This document shows positions 35,261 through 45,747 of a DNA stretch of 64,000 nucleotides, in pieces. This DNA is from Acetobacterium sp. (GTDB lineage: Bacteria; Bacillota; Clostridia; Eubacteriales; Eubacteriaceae), in the NCBI RefSeq assembly GCF_030652775.1, contig NZ_JAUSPS010000001.1:24095-88094 (forward strand), given 5' to 3'. Below the pieces are notes generated by a model that did not search any database, was not told where the DNA came from, and saw only the letters and a list, made by a program, of their open reading frames with translations. Position numbers and translations under genes: made by a program. Each line of letters opens with the position of its first letter. The first letter of the stretch is position 1.

Positions 35261-36211
35261 ATGAACGATTTGAGATTTTGTCCCACATGCGGGGCGAAAC
35301 TAGAGAATGATGAACGATTCTGTGGGCAATGTGGCTTTGATACTGAAACCATAGAAAATTTTGATGGAATGACACAACTAAATGACCAACAGAAATTAGT
35401 GGAAGATAATTCAAACTTACAAGCTATTGATTCAGGGCAAAGCCCTAAGTCTTTTGCTCAAAATAAAACCCAGAAGAAATCAGCCCAATCAATAATTATT
35501 ATTCTTTCTGTGGCGATAGGATGTTTTATTTTAATCGCTGGCATTGCTTTCTGGTGGTTTAACCAGGGGAAAAACATTTTTGGCAAAGCAGAAACATCGG
35601 TTGCAGTAGTAAACGGAGAAAATAAAGCATCATTATCGTTGCCATCGTATTCGGTGAATGAGGGTAGTTATACAGCTGCGCAAAATATTGCAATCATTAT
35701 ACCGGCAGGTGAAGAGGTTCAGGTTTTTTATACCATCGATGGAACCGATCCAACAGCCAAGGCAACCAAGTATGAGACTCCTATTATATTGCAGACTAAT
35801 ACCACCCTCAAAAGCATCGCCATTGATAAAAAAGGAAATCAGAGCGGTATAAAAACGGCTACCTACACTATTGTGATTCCCCAAACGGCAACTACTCAAC
35901 CCCAAACCACTACCCCGGCAGCGGCAACGAATGCCGATGAACGGGCTCAATTTGAGAGTAATATCAATGGCACCTGGAAGGTCCGGGATTCCAGCGGGTT
36001 TGTTTTGTATTATACCTTCAGCGGTGGAAGAGTCAACGTCACCGATGGCGGCAGCGATTATTTTGATGATGTCTACAGCTTCAATATTTCGCCGGGAAAT
36101 AACGGTACCATCGGGACTGTTGATGCCGGAACCCACAGTTTTTCAATTGATTGTAATCCGTTGGGGGATAATGCCATTTTTATTAACGGGATGTATGCTT
36201 CATATAATTAA
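35261..36211 (+). CDS. Membrane protein with N-terminal zinc ribbon and chitobiase-like Ig domain
   Basis: It begins with a zinc ribbon, FCPTCGAKLENDERFCGQCG (two CxxC knuckles), which must face the cytoplasm. A polar linker and one membrane helix (about 72-98, IIIILSVAIGCFILIAGIAF) follow. Outside lies a domain of the chitobiase/beta-hexosaminidase C-terminal type (about 120-210; VFYTIDGTDPTAKAT and LKSIAIDKKGN), a Thr/Gln/Pro linker and a final beta-rich domain (about 228-316) of lipocalin-like appearance. No catalytic motif is evident. A role in sensing or envelope scaffolding is possible but unproven. AAGGAGGAAAG precedes the ATG. Confidence 0.85.
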   Translation: MNDLRFCPTCGAKLENDERFCGQCGFDTETIENFDGMTQLNDQQKLVEDNSNLQAIDSGQSPKSFAQNKTQKKSAQSIIIILSVAIGCFILIAGIAFWWFNQGKNIFGKAETSVAVVNGENKASLSLPSYSVNEGSYTAAQNIAIIIPAGEEVQVFYTIDGTDPTAKATKYETPIILQTNTTLKSIAIDKKGNQSGIKTATYTIVIPQTATTQPQTTTPAAATNADERAQFESNINGTWKVRDSSGFVLYYTFSGGRVNVTDGGSDYFDDVYSFNISPGNNGTIGTVDAGTHSFSIDCNPLGDNAIFINGMYASYN

Positions 36212-36231
36212 ATAGTTATTATGCAAAGAAA

Positions 36232-36272
36232 AAAACAGCCACAAGATCTAGCGCAGATTTTGTGGCTGTTTT
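36232..36272. terminator. Bidirectional terminator between zinc-ribbon and gltD genes
   Basis: Stem AAAACAGCCACAA / TTGTGGCTGTTTT. The minus strand continues with a T run of seven, so it mainly serves gltBD. Confidence 0.85.
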
Positions 36273-36291
36273 AGCTGCTTTAAGGAGCAAA

Positions 36292-37767
36292 CTATTTTTT
36301 AGCTAAATAATGGTGGCAGGCTCGGGCAGCTTCCCGGCCTTCATTGATGGCCCAGACAACCAGGCTCTGACCGCGACGGATATCGCCGGCAGCAAAGATG
36401 TTATCGACACTGGTCTGGTAAACGCCGTAATCGGCTTTAACATTGGAGCGGGGATCCCGTTCCAGGCCTAATTGGTCAACTAACAGGTCATCCGGTCCCA
36501 GAAAGCCCATTGCCAGTAAAACCAGATCAGCGGGCAGAATTTTTTCAGTTCCGGGAATTTCTGTCATGGTCATCCGTCCGCTTTCGTCGGCCAGCCATTC
36601 AATTTCCACGGTATGCACTTCTTTGACATTGCCGCCAACATCACCGACGATTTTTTTAGTGGTGGTGCAGTATTGGCGGGGATCGCTGCCATACAGGGCA
36701 ACGGCTTCTTCCTGACCATAATCCAGCTTATAGGTTTTTGGCCATTCCGGCCAGGGGTTATTGGCAGCCCGGGTGGTCGGCGGTTTGGGCATAATTTCTA
36801 ATTGCAGCACGCTTTTACAGCCGTGACGGATGGATGTAGCGACACAGTCGGTGCCGGTATCGCCGCCGCCGATAATGACCACATGCTTGTCCTTGGCTGA
36901 TGTATAGTTGCCATCAGCCAGGTTGGAGTCCAACAGGCTTTTGGTATTGGCTGACAAAAAGTTGATAGCAAAATCCACACCCTGAAGGTTTCGGCCTTCA
37001 ACCGGCAGATCCCGGGGTTTGGTGGCGCCGCCGCATAAGACAACGGCGTCGTAATCGGCTTTTAAAGCGGCTACCGGATAGTCTTTACCGACCTCGGTGC
37101 TGGTGACAAAGTTAATGCCTTCAGCGGTCATCAGGTTGACCCGACGCTGAACCACGTCAATTTTATCCAGCTTCATGTTGGGGATGCCATACATTAACAG
37201 TCCGCCAATCCGGTCAGCCCGTTCGTAGACGGTGACATTGTGTCCAGCTTTGTTCAGCTCGGCGGCACAGGCCAGTCCCGCCGGACCGGAGCCCACCACG
37301 GCAATTTTTTTATCGGTCCGGTGCTTAGGAGGATTGGCGGTAATCCAGCCTTCTTTAAAAGCATGGTCGATAATCGTGCACTCATTGGTTTTAATGGTGA
37401 CCTGCGGTTCATTCAGTCCCACAGTGCAGGCTCCTTCACAGGGAGCCGGGCAAACCCGGCCAGTGAATTCGGGGAAATTATTGGTATTGAGCAGTCGGAC
37501 TAAAGCCTCTTTCCATAAACCCTTGTAAATCATATCATTCCATTCCGGAATTAAATTATGAATGGGGCAGCCTGAGGCACCACCGGCAATCATCATGCCG
37601 GAGTGACAGTAAGGTACGCCGCAATCCATACAGCGGGCGCCCTGAAGGCGTTGTTTTTCTTCGGTCAGTTCTAAATGAAACTCGTTCCAATCGTTGATTC
37701 GTTCAAGAGGTTCCCGATCCTTGGGTACTTCCCGGTTATATTCTAAAAATCCTGTTGATTTTCCCAT
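36292..37767 (-). CDS. gltD: Glutamate synthase, small (beta) subunit
   Basis: It passes electrons from NAD(P)H to the large subunit for glutamate synthesis from glutamine and 2-oxoglutarate. The N-terminal Fe-S region has CMDCGVPYC and CPAPCEGAC, then the FAD fold [16 protein letters not shown] and NADPH fold [15 protein letters not shown]. It ends with the flavoprotein signature [18 protein letters not shown]. At 491 residues it has the standard length. GAGAGGAGG precedes the ATG, 17 nt after gltB, so the pair forms one transcript that ends in the terminator downstream. Confidence 0.96.
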   Translation of the reverse strand: MGKSTGFLEYNREVPKDREPLERINDWNEFHLELTEEKQRLQGARCMDCGVPYCHSGMMIAGGASGCPIHNLIPEWNDMIYKGLWKEALVRLLNTNNFPEFTGRVCPAPCEGACTVGLNEPQVTIKTNECTIIDHAFKEGWITANPPKHRTDKKIAVVGSGPAGLACAAELNKAGHNVTVYERADRIGGLLMYGIPNMKLDKIDVVQRRVNLMTAEGINFVTSTEVGKDYPVAALKADYDAVVLCGGATKPRDLPVEGRNLQGVDFAINFLSANTKSLLDSNLADGNYTSAKDKHVVIIGGGDTGTDCVATSIRHGCKSVLQLEIMPKPPTTRAANNPWPEWPKTYKLDYGQEEAVALYGSDPRQYCTTTKKIVGDVGGNVKEVHTVEIEWLADESGRMTMTEIPGTEKILPADLVLLAMGFLGPDDLLVDQLGLERDPRSNVKADYGVYQTSVDNIFAAGDIRRGQSLVVWAINEGREAARACHHYLAKK

Positions 37768-37784
37768 AATTGTTTACCTCCTCT

Positions 37785-40700
37785 CTAATTTCCACTTACC
37801 CGGGACAGATCCCGGTTATTTTCATCAAAAGCTGCCATTAAGGCTTCGTCGCCGGTGAGACCCTGGGCTTTAACCCGCTCCAGGGCATCCAGCATCCGTT
37901 TGTAATCTCGAGGTAAAACCTTGGTAAACAGTTTCGCATAACGATCAAAGTCATCCAGAATTTTTTGCGCCAGTGAACTACTGGTATAATCCCGGTGTTT
38001 GGTAATTAAGTCTTTAAGTTCGGCCAGTTCGGCAGCATCGGTGATTTTAACCAGATCAACCATTTCGGCATTGCAGGATTCACAGAAGTTTTCATCCAGA
38101 TCCAGCACATAAGCGATTCCGCCAGACATCCCCGCGGCAAAGTTGCGGCCGGTTTTTCCGAGGATGACAACCTTACCGCCGGTCATATATTCACAGCCAT
38201 GATCCCCGACTGATTCAACCACCGCGGTTACTCCGCTGTTGCGAACACAGAAACGTTCGCCGGCAGCACCCCGAATGTACGCCTCACCCTGGGTAGCCCC
38301 ATAGAAGGCCACATTTCCAACGATGATATTATCTTCAGGAACAAAGGTCGCTTCTTTGGGTGGGTAAATGACCATTTTCCCGCCGGATAAGCCTTTACCG
38401 AAATAGTCGTTGGCATCGCCTTCCAGTTTAATGGTAATTCCTTTGGGAATAAAGGCACCTAAACTTTGGCCGGAAGAACCTTTGAGGTTAAGGGTGATAG
38501 TGTCTTCTGGTAAACCTTCTTCGCCATAGCGCTTGGTAACTTCATTTCCGATGATCGTACCGACAACCCGGTTGACATTTTTGATGGTAGTGGTGATTTC
38601 GACTTTTTCGGCCTTTTCCAGGGCTGGTTGACATTGATCCAGCAGCACCGTTAAATCGAGCGACTTTTCAATATTATGTTTTTGTTCGATCTGGCAGTAT
38701 AAACCGCCGCCTTCCGGAACTTCGGGCTGGTATAAAATACTGGAGAAATCCAGTCCTTTGGTTTTCCAGTGGTCAATTGCTTTGTTCATTTCCAGTTTAT
38801 CGGAACGGCCGACCATTTCATCAATGGTTCGGAAACCCAGCTCAGCCATAATTTCGCGGAGTTCCTGGGCAATAAATTTCATGAAATTAACAATATGTCC
38901 GGGATCACCGATAAACCGTTCACGCAGTTTGGGGTTTTGTGTTGCTACCCCAACCGGACAGGTATCCAGATGACAGACCCGCATCATGACACAGCCAAGA
39001 ATAACCAGCGGGGCGGTGGCGAATCCGTATTCTTCGGCACCCAGTAAGGTTGCGACCGCTAAATCTTTACCAGTTAGCAGCTTTCCATCCGTTTCAACTT
39101 TTACCCGGGTTCTTAAATTATTGAGTACCAATGTCTGGTGAGTTTCGGCCAGGCCAAGCTCCCAGGGCAGTCCGGCATGACGGATACTGGTTCGCGGCGA
39201 GGCTCCGGTACCGCCATCATAACCACTGATCAGAATAACATCCGCTTTGGCTTTGGCCACACCGGCAGCGATGGTCCCAACGCCGACTTCCGAAACCAGT
39301 TTGACATTAATTTTAGCTTCACGGTTGGCATTTTTCAAATCATGGATCAGTTCCGCTAAATCCTCAATGGAATAAATATCATGGTGGGGTGGTGGCGAAA
39401 TCAGTCCCACACCAGGGGTGGAGAACCGTGTTTTGGCAACCCAGGGATAAACCTTACGTCCCGGCAGCTGACCGCCTTCACCTGGTTTGGCGCCCTGAGC
39501 CATTTTAATCTGAATTTCTTTGGCGCTGGACAGGTAATGGCTGGTGACGCCAAAACGACCGGAAGCAACCTGTTTAATGGCACTAAGTCGGGAATCACCA
39601 TTGTGCAATGGGATATGTCGTTCAGGATCCTCGCCGCCTTCGCCGGTATTGCTCTTGCCACCGATGCGGTTCATCGCTATGGCCAGACTTTCATGGGCTT
39701 CGCTGCTTAGCGAACCATAGGACATGGCTCCGGTTTTAAAGCGGGTGCAGATGCTTTCGACCGATTCAACCGCATCAATGGAAATCGGTTGACGATCTTT
39801 AAAGGTCATCATCCCTCTTAAGGTACAGGTACGCTGACTCTGTTCATTAATCAGGGCCGTATATTCCTGATAGGTTTTATAATCTCCGTTGCGGCAGGCG
39901 GTCTGTAGCTTATAGACTGCTTCGGGATTATAGGTATGATATTCACCATCGGCCCGCCATTGGAAATTGCCGCCAGATTCAAGGGTATTGGCGTCGGCAA
40001 AAGGATTACGATAGGCTTCGTCATGACGCATTTGCGATTCCCGGGCAATTTCATTGATGCCAATCCCTTCGATACGGGATGGGGTTCGGGTAAAGTATTT
40101 GTCGATGACGTCGGAATTAATCCCCACGGCTTCAAAAATCTGGGCGCCGTGATAACTTAAAATGGTTGAGATTCCCATTTTTGACAGCACTTTAATAACG
40201 CCCTTGCTGACGGTTTTGATATAGGTTTTAACGGCTTTTTCATAGCCTACATCGGTTAATAAACCTTTTTCGATCAGGTCTTCCACGGTTTCAAAAGCCA
40301 GATAAGGATTAATGGCGGTGGCACCATAACCAATCAGCACGGCAAAATGATGGACTTCCCGGGGTTCGCCGGATTCCACAATTAAACTGACACGGGTTCG
40401 GGTCAAATTATTGATTAAATGATGATGGAGGCCAGAAATCGCCAGTGCCGATGGAATTGGCATCATTTTGGCGTTAACACCGCGATCGGAAAGGACAATA
40501 ATGGTATGGCCGTCGGCGATGGCTTTGTCAGCCGCAACAAACAGATCTTCCATGGCTTTTTCCAGACCATCACCGCCGGTATTGCTTTCAAATAAGGTGG
40601 ATAGGGTGATGGTTTTAATCAGTGGATCATCCAGTTCCCGGATCTTTTCCAGATCGTCATTGCTGAGAATCGGCATGTCGAGACTGATCTGGTGACAGCT

Positions 40701-42374
40701 TTCGGGCAATGGATGGATCAGGTTGCCTTCGCCGCCAAGGTAAACCTCGGTTCCGGTGATCAATTCTTCCCGGAGCGCATCAATAGGCGGATTGGTTACC
40801 TGGGCAAACATCTGCTTGAAGTAATTAAATAACACCTGAGATTTATCGGATAAGACCGCCAGCGGAATATCGTTACCCATGGCGCCAATCGGATCGACAC
40901 CGTCTTTAGCCATCGGAATAATCAGGGCCTTTAAATCTTCATAGGTATAACCAAAAGATTTTTGACGCTGAACCAGGCTTTTTTTATCGGCTTTTATTTT
41001 AGCTTTTGGTTCTGGCAATTTATCCAGAGTAATATTATGTTCCGCAATCCATTTTGCATAAGGCTGTTGGGAGGCAACAGAATATTTCAGGTCTTCATCG
41101 TTGATGATTTCACCCTTTTCGGTATCAATCATCAGCATTCGACCGGGTTTTAAACGCTCTTTACAAAGAATGTTTTCGGGGGGAATATCTAAAACGCCAA
41201 CTTCTGAGGACAGAATAACCATGTCATCTTTTGTCACATAGTAACGGGAAGGCCGCAGACCGTTACGGTCAAGGACTGCTCCCAGACGGATCCCGTCGGT
41301 GAAAGCGATAGCGGCAGGACCGTCCCAGGGTTCCAGCATACGCGAATGATAATTATAGAAGGCTTTTTTCTCGGGGCTCATGGTCTGGTGTTTGGACCAG
41401 GGTTCAGGGATCATCATCATCGCACTATGAGCCAATGAACGTCCGGTTAAGCTCAAAAATTCAAAAGCGTTATCAAAGATGGACGAGTCACTGCCATCGA
41501 CATCAACGACGGGAAAGGTTTTTTCCAGTTCATTGCCAAAGAGTTCGCTTTGGAGCAGGGACTGACGGGCATACATCCAGTTGACATTTCCCCGCAGGGT
41601 ATTGATTTCGCCATTATGGATGACATAACGGTTGGGATGAGCCCTTTCCCAGCTGGGGAAAGTATTGGTGCTGAAACGGGAATGAACCATGGCGATGGCA
41701 GTGGTGACGTCCGGATCCTGGAGATCCAGATAGAATTCACCAACCTGGTCTTCGGTCAGCATCCCTTTATAAACAACGGTGCGTGAAGAAAAGCTGGCTG
41801 CATAAAAAGACAGACCTTTCTTTTTTGTTTTCTTTTCGGCCTGTTTTCGAATGGTATAGAGCTTTCGTTCGAAAGCCATGGTGTCAGTAATGGCCGGATC
41901 TTTTTGGATAAATACCTGTTTGAGGAAAGGCATGCTTGCAACGGCGGTTTTTCCCAGATCGCAGAGATCTACCGGAACATCACGCCAGCCCAGAAGGGTT
42001 TGACCTTCTTCTATTATAATAGCTTCCAGAATTTTTTCACATTGGCTTCTTTCGTCGGCATCGGTGGGCATAAATAACATCCCCAAACCGTAATCCCCTG
42101 GCTGGGGCAGGGTAAAGCCTTCTTTAATAGAAGCTTTTTCCAAAAATTGGTGGGGGATCTGGATCAGAATCCCGGCACCGTCACCGGTATTCTGTTCCGA
42201 GCCCCGGCCGCCACGATGTTGTAAATTAACAAGCGTTGTTAAAGCCTGTTGTACAATACTGTGGGATTTCTTCCCTTTGATATGGACAATCGCTCCAATA
42301 CCACAGGCATCATGTTCAAAAGTAGGATCGTAAAGTCCCTGCTTTGGTGGTAAACTAGTGTGTTTCATACGCAT
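37785..42374 (-). CDS. gltB: Glutamate synthase, large (alpha) subunit
   Basis: A 1529-residue protein. Its short propeptide ends before the catalytic Cys in [10 protein letters not shown], which starts the class II glutaminase domain. The central and FMN-binding synthase domains follow ([28 protein letters not shown]), then a 3Fe-4S cluster ([12 protein letters not shown]) and the GXGXG beta-helix domain ([25 protein letters not shown]). It makes two glutamates from glutamine and 2-oxoglutarate. The start at 42374 has GAGGAAGG upstream. A longer frame to 42443 is ruled unlikely because it would overlap the -35 element of the apparent promoter. Confidence 0.96.
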   Translation of the reverse strand: MRMKHTSLPPKQGLYDPTFEHDACGIGAIVHIKGKKSHSIVQQALTTLVNLQHRGGRGSEQNTGDGAGILIQIPHQFLEKASIKEGFTLPQPGDYGLGMLFMPTDADERSQCEKILEAIIIEEGQTLLGWRDVPVDLCDLGKTAVASMPFLKQVFIQKDPAITDTMAFERKLYTIRKQAEKKTKKKGLSFYAASFSSRTVVYKGMLTEDQVGEFYLDLQDPDVTTAIAMVHSRFSTNTFPSWERAHPNRYVIHNGEINTLRGNVNWMYARQSLLQSELFGNELEKTFPVVDVDGSDSSIFDNAFEFLSLTGRSLAHSAMMMIPEPWSKHQTMSPEKKAFYNYHSRMLEPWDGPAAIAFTDGIRLGAVLDRNGLRPSRYYVTKDDMVILSSEVGVLDIPPENILCKERLKPGRMLMIDTEKGEIINDEDLKYSVASQQPYAKWIAEHNITLDKLPEPKAKIKADKKSLVQRQKSFGYTYEDLKALIIPMAKDGVDPIGAMGNDIPLAVLSDKSQVLFNYFKQMFAQVTNPPIDALREELITGTEVYLGGEGNLIHPLPESCHQISLDMPILSNDDLEKIRELDDPLIKTITLSTLFESNTGGDGLEKAMEDLFVAADKAIADGHTIIVLSDRGVNAKMMPIPSALAISGLHHHLINNLTRTRVSLIVESGEPREVHHFAVLIGYGATAINPYLAFETVEDLIEKGLLTDVGYEKAVKTYIKTVSKGVIKVLSKMGISTILSYHGAQIFEAVGINSDVIDKYFTRTPSRIEGIGINEIARESQMRHDEAYRNPFADANTLESGGNFQWRADGEYHTYNPEAVYKLQTACRNGDYKTYQEYTALINEQSQRTCTLRGMMTFKDRQPISIDAVESVESICTRFKTGAMSYGSLSSEAHESLAIAMNRIGGKSNTGEGGEDPERHIPLHNGDSRLSAIKQVASGRFGVTSHYLSSAKEIQIKMAQGAKPGEGGQLPGRKVYPWVAKTRFSTPGVGLISPPPHHDIYSIEDLAELIHDLKNANREAKINVKLVSEVGVGTIAAGVAKAKADVILISGYDGGTGASPRTSIRHAGLPWELGLAETHQTLVLNNLRTRVKVETDGKLLTGKDLAVATLLGAEEYGFATAPLVILGCVMMRVCHLDTCPVGVATQNPKLRERFIGDPGHIVNFMKFIAQELREIMAELGFRTIDEMVGRSDKLEMNKAIDHWKTKGLDFSSILYQPEVPEGGGLYCQIEQKHNIEKSLDLTVLLDQCQPALEKAEKVEITTTIKNVNRVVGTIIGNEVTKRYGEEGLPEDTITLNLKGSSGQSLGAFIPKGITIKLEGDANDYFGKGLSGGKMVIYPPKEATFVPEDNIIVGNVAFYGATQGEAYIRGAAGERFCVRNSGVTAVVESVGDHGCEYMTGGKVVILGKTGRNFAAGMSGGIAYVLDLDENFCESCNAEMVDLVKITDAAELAELKDLITKHRDYTSSSLAQKILDDFDRYAKLFTKVLPRDYKRMLDALERVKAQGLTGDEALMAAFDENNRDLSRVSGN

Positions 42375-42414
42375 TTTAACCTTCCTCAGAAAAATCTTTT
42401 TTGTAATGAACAGA

Positions 42415-42443
42415 ATACTATTGTCCCATTTAAAATTCAACAA
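42415..42443 (-). promoter_or_regulatory. Sigma-A promoter of gltBD
   Basis: On the minus strand TTGTTG, a 17-nt spacer, then TAGTAT. Transcription should start near 42408, about 35 nt before the gltB start codon. Confidence 0.5.
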
Positions 42444-42731
42444 TTTTTATTCATGTTTAACGAGTAATTATTTGTATCTGACTAATACCATACACATTGA
42501 TAAAAGTGTAACTAACTTTTAAAAAAATACGGGAATGTGCCGAATTTTACAAGATGAGATACGGTTTTATAATTATACTATAAAGCTAGATAATTATCAC
42601 AAAAATTTCTGCATAAAACCCCGGATCCCGCAATTTTTTTTGCAATGTATTTAGTAATCAAAAGCAATTTGTGTTTCTTATTGGCGTTCACTTGTATGCG
42701 AAAACCGCACAGATCAGGCTTGTATTCGGTT

Positions 42732-42766
42732 ACACCAGGCGTTGAGTGGATATCAACGCCTGGTGT
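42732..42766 (+). other. Orphan perfect hairpin in the gltB / methyltransferase gap
   Basis: A perfect 14-bp stem (ACACCAGGCGTTGA / TCAACGCCTGGTGT) with a 7-nt loop, followed by GCAGTTTTC. No gene on the plus strand leads into it. The gap 42444-42871 otherwise shows only the minus-strand terminator at 42808-42856. It may end a small RNA or be a relic. Confidence 0.5.
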
Positions 42767-42807
42767 GCAGTTTTCTTATGTTTTTTTAAGATTATGGCAA
42801 TAAAAAT

Positions 42808-42856
42808 AGCTCTATCGCCAATTAGAACCGCATGGGATCCTAATTGAGATAGAGCT
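42808..42856 (-). terminator. Terminator of the corrinoid protein / methyltransferase operon
   Basis: A stem of AGCTCTATC plus AATTAG against their complements, with small internal loops. On the minus strand it is followed by ATTTTTATTG. Confidence 0.78.
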
Positions 42857-42871
42857 TAAGTGCATTTAGCT

Positions 42872-43855
42872 TTAAAACATTTCCTTGCTGAGTTCGTCAA
42901 TAACTTCGCTGGTTGCCTCATAAACGCCTGGGAAAGAGCTGATGTTCAACCCTTGACTTAAATTTGGGATAAAATAAAGCTTACCACATTCTTCGCAGGC
43001 TTTTTTTGCATCAGCATAAATCAGTTCTCTAGTCCAGCCGGGGAAATCAACTCGGCCGCTGTCAATATCACCCATAAAGGAGATCTTTCCGCCATATTGT
43101 TTAATCAGTTCTGGAACATTATTGGTAGTCATAACACCCTGCCAGATATCAATGCCCATTTCAATCATCGCAGGAACGAGATTGGCAGCATAGCTGTCGC
43201 TATGGTGAATAATCAATTCCACGCCATTGGCCTTCCAATATCCATATACCTTCTTGTAAGCGGGTAGAATGAATTCATCAAACATTTCTGGTGAGATGAA
43301 GGAAGAACGTTGACTACCCCAGTCATCATGATGGAACAATGCATCGGGATGAATGTGTTTAATCACTTCTTTTGCATAGGCAAGTTCGTACTCAACAACG
43401 TAATCAATCAGTTCTTTCATCGCTTCAGGTTCTTCATAGAGTGCCATTAGGGCATCTTCCATACTCATCAGATGATGGGTCATTTCAAAAATACCGGGGG
43501 CGCAAAAGGCAGTGACAAATTTGTCATTTCGGTCGACAGCCTTGGCATGTGCTTCCGCAGCGGCCCATTCTTCATCGGTATAAAAAACTGAAGGCGCTGT
43601 GACGCTTTCTTTCCAATTTGTGATATCCTTTAGGGCTTTGTGTTCATCATCATGCATCGGAAAAGAACCGATTTGATCGGCAGGCCAATCAAAGGTGATG
43701 CCCCATTTATTTTTAACCCGTGTACCAGGAGCCGGAGCCAGCGGAAGATCCATCGGAGCCTCCATAATTAGATCCATAAATTCGTATTGGTTGACAAATC
43801 GATCGGGATTTCCGCCTTTTATGACTTCCATTAAATTCTGTCTTTTAGTTAACAT
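42872..43855 (-). CDS. UroD/MtaA-superfamily methyltransferase, operon copy
   Basis: Close paralogue of the protein at 25372-26349 (both begin MLTKRQNL and share long identical stretches, such as HHSDSYAANLVPAMIEMG). As there, the H-x-C and late Cys zinc ligands of MtaA-type enzymes are missing: IHHSDSY and IPNLSQGLN stand in their place. It lies about 100 nt downstream of a corrinoid protein gene, so it most likely moves a methyl group between a substrate and that corrinoid protein. By analogy with UroD-type O-demethylase methyltransferase I of acetogens, the donor may be a methoxylated compound. TAGGAGGAATT precedes the ATG. Confidence 0.87.
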   Translation of the reverse strand: MLTKRQNLMEVIKGGNPDRFVNQYEFMDLIMEAPMDLPLAPAPGTRVKNKWGITFDWPADQIGSFPMHDDEHKALKDITNWKESVTAPSVFYTDEEWAAAEAHAKAVDRNDKFVTAFCAPGIFEMTHHLMSMEDALMALYEEPEAMKELIDYVVEYELAYAKEVIKHIHPDALFHHDDWGSQRSSFISPEMFDEFILPAYKKVYGYWKANGVELIIHHSDSYAANLVPAMIEMGIDIWQGVMTTNNVPELIKQYGGKISFMGDIDSGRVDFPGWTRELIYADAKKACEECGKLYFIPNLSQGLNISSFPGVYEATSEVIDELSKEMF

Positions 43856-43956
43856 TGATAATTCCTCCTAAAATTTTGGGATGTTCATTTTATCATTGCG
43901 AATTTTAGTTTTTAGATTATGGAAAGGGTTGCAATTTGTTATTGAAAAATAAAAAT

Positions 43957-44586
43957 TTAAGCCGTTGCCAGTTCTTTAGCTTTGACTGCCGCACTGCCGG
44001 CATCCGGAGCGTATCCGTCGGCGCCAACTTCGGCTGCATATTCCGGGGTTACTGGGGCACCGCCAACGATAACGTTTACATCAGGGTGAGCCGCTTTTAT
44101 TGTCTGGACGGCTTCTTTTAAGGCTGGCATGGTAGTGGTCAGCAGACCGGAACAAGCCACCAATTTTACATTTTGATTATCGTTAACCGCCTGAACAAAG
44201 GTAGCGGCTGGTACGTCAACGCCCAGATCAACCATGTCGAAGCCGGCACTTTCGATCATCATCGAAACCAGGTTTTTACCGATATCATGAAGATCCCCGG
44301 CAACTGTACCGATGATGCAGGTGCCCAGTGAGGCAGAACCGTCTCCGGTCATCAGTGGTTTTAAAACTTCCACGCCTTTTGACATGGCTTTGGCAGCAAT
44401 TAGCATTTCAGGCACGAAAATTTCGCCGGATGAGAATTTATCCCCAACCACGCTCATGGAATCGACCATTGCCTGGAGAATTTCGCCGGGTGCACTGCCT
44501 TCATCCAAGGCCTCCTGTACGAGTCCGGGCACCAGTTTTGATTTTCCGGCTTCAACCTTTGCTTTAACTTCTTCGATTTTTGACAT
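43957..44586 (-). CDS. Corrinoid (B12-binding) protein of a methyltransferase system
   Basis: A 209-residue MtaC/MttC-type methyl carrier. A helical cap domain (about 1-85) precedes a Rossmann-like cobalamin domain whose lower ligand motif is D98-L-H100-D-I-G103-K-N. The family's CSGLLTTT and VIVGGAPV follow. It should shuttle a methyl group as methyl-Co(III) between its partner methyltransferase, encoded next, and a second methyltransferase not present here. The start at 44586 has AGGAGGAAAAAAG upstream; longer in-frame starts would run through the promoter. The leader holds an operator-like dyad. Confidence 0.93.
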   Translation of the reverse strand: MSKIEEVKAKVEAGKSKLVPGLVQEALDEGSAPGEILQAMVDSMSVVGDKFSSGEIFVPEMLIAAKAMSKGVEVLKPLMTGDGSASLGTCIIGTVAGDLHDIGKNLVSMMIESAGFDMVDLGVDVPAATFVQAVNDNQNVKLVACSGLLTTTMPALKEAVQTIKAAHPDVNVIVGGAPVTPEYAAEVGADGYAPDAGSAAVKAKELATA

Positions 44587-44649
44587 CTTTTTTCCTCCTG
44601 GTTTAAAAAGTTTGTTTGTTGATACTTTGATCTCTGGCTTTAATAAAAT

Positions 44650-44665
44650 ATTGCTTGTAAGCAAT
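44650..44665. promoter_or_regulatory. Operator-like dyad at the transcription start of the corrinoid gene
   Basis: A perfect dyad, ATTGCTT-GT-AAGCAAT, begins three nt downstream of the -10 element and so covers the start point, a classic repressor position. The TetR-family gene directly upstream is the obvious candidate. Confidence 0.5.
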
Positions 44666-44668
44666 TTA

Positions 44669-44697
44669 AATATATATTAATCGCGTCAAAAAGTCAA
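44669..44697 (-). promoter_or_regulatory. Sigma-A promoter of the corrinoid protein / methyltransferase operon
   Basis: On the minus strand TTGACT, a 17-nt spacer, then TATATT, about 80 nt before the corrinoid protein start codon. Confidence 0.7.
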
Positions 44698-44776
44698 TAA
44701 AATTCGTAAAATAATTATATGCACGAGAAAAAGCGCTTAAGAAAACGATTAAAACTCGAAATAATCTAAAATCAAA

Positions 44777-44814
44777 AAGAATCTACTATTGTTCGCAAAC
44801 AATAGTAGATTCTT
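44777..44814 (-). terminator. Terminator overlapping the 3' end of the TetR gene
   Basis: A perfect 17-bp stem with loop CGCA. The TAG stop (44786-44788) lies inside the stem, and the last eight or so codons form one arm. On the minus strand it is followed by TTTTGATTTT. Confidence 0.85.
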
Positions 44815-45478
44815 CAACGTATAAATAATTCTTAACTTCTTTTAGTTGCGGATATTCTTCAAGCAGTCGATCAACGGTACAGTTTGCAGAACTGATCAGC
44901 GATTTGAGGAACAGGCTATTGTAATCAAACTTCAAAGAATAAAACATTTGATTGATGCACAGATCAAAGAGTTCTTCTTTGGTGAGCTGAATTTCTTTTT
45001 CATACTGTTTCATCGTGAGTGCCCGGATCACTCCAAAAGATGCCGTTACGGCATAATCACAGAGTAGTTCTTTATCAGCTGTTTTTATTTGATCATTCTG
45101 TTTAACAAGAGTTTTATAAAGCTCAAAGAGGTTTCCGTCTCTGGTAGCTTTTTCCAGCAAATCAAACTTATTCATCTCATAAATAAATCGATCATAGTGT
45201 ACATCAATTTCGGTTAATTTAAAATGCAATTTAAAAAATGTTATCAATTGCAAAAGTTCATCATCAGTGGGAAGATATTTAAGCAGGTGCGAGTAGAGTG
45301 TTTCATAGTTATTATTGAGCATATCGCTGGCGATGATGTCTTTGGTTTTAAAATAATAGGTGACCAAACCCAGATTGACACCGGCCTCTTTGGCGATCAA
45401 TGTGTTTGGTGTGTTGGCATAACCATTTTCCAGGTAGAGCCGTTTAGCAGTATTATAAATCTTATCTCTGGTATTCAT
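44786..45478 (-). CDS. TetR-family transcriptional regulator
   Basis: A 230-residue regulator. The N-terminal HTH (about 1-50) reads IAKEAGVNLGLVTYYFKTKDII, the typical TetR recognition helix region. The ligand-binding part is all-helical and of no recognised subclass. GAGGATATCC precedes the ATG. It is transcribed ahead of the corrinoid/methyltransferase pair, which has its own promoter and a dyad at the start site; local control of that unit is likely. A second palindrome (45501-45512) near its own start could allow self-regulation. Confidence 0.9.
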   Translation of the reverse strand: MNTRDKIYNTAKRLYLENGYANTPNTLIAKEAGVNLGLVTYYFKTKDIIASDMLNNNYETLYSHLLKYLPTDDELLQLITFFKLHFKLTEIDVHYDRFIYEMNKFDLLEKATRDGNLFELYKTLVKQNDQIKTADKELLCDYAVTASFGVIRALTMKQYEKEIQLTKEELFDLCINQMFYSLKFDYNSLFLKSLISSANCTVDRLLEEYPQLKEVKNYLYVEESTIVCEQ

Positions 45479-45500
45479 GATTGGATATCCTCATTCTCTT

Positions 45501-45512
45501 TCATTATAATGA
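45501..45512. promoter_or_regulatory. Candidate autoregulatory palindrome upstream of the TetR gene
   Basis: The perfect 12-bp palindrome TCATTATAATGA contains a -10-like TATAAT, about 25 nt before the start codon. It differs in sequence from the dyad at 44650, so a common protein is not assured. Confidence 0.25.
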
Positions 45513-45747
45513 TATGATAGCACAAATAATGAAAAGCCGTCCACGTCTAATTTATTTGTAGATAAACGGTTCGATCAAATCAGTTGTGATAAGTGAATTA
45601 TTTTGAATAATTAGATAGTTTAGAGTGACGAAGGCCGAAAAGAAAATGATTAATGAGATTTTATTGGGGTAATAAGATAAAACTAAAAAAGCATGGGGAA
45701 ATAAGAAGATTATGGTAATTTGAGTTAAGAAAGAAGAGGTTTTTAGA

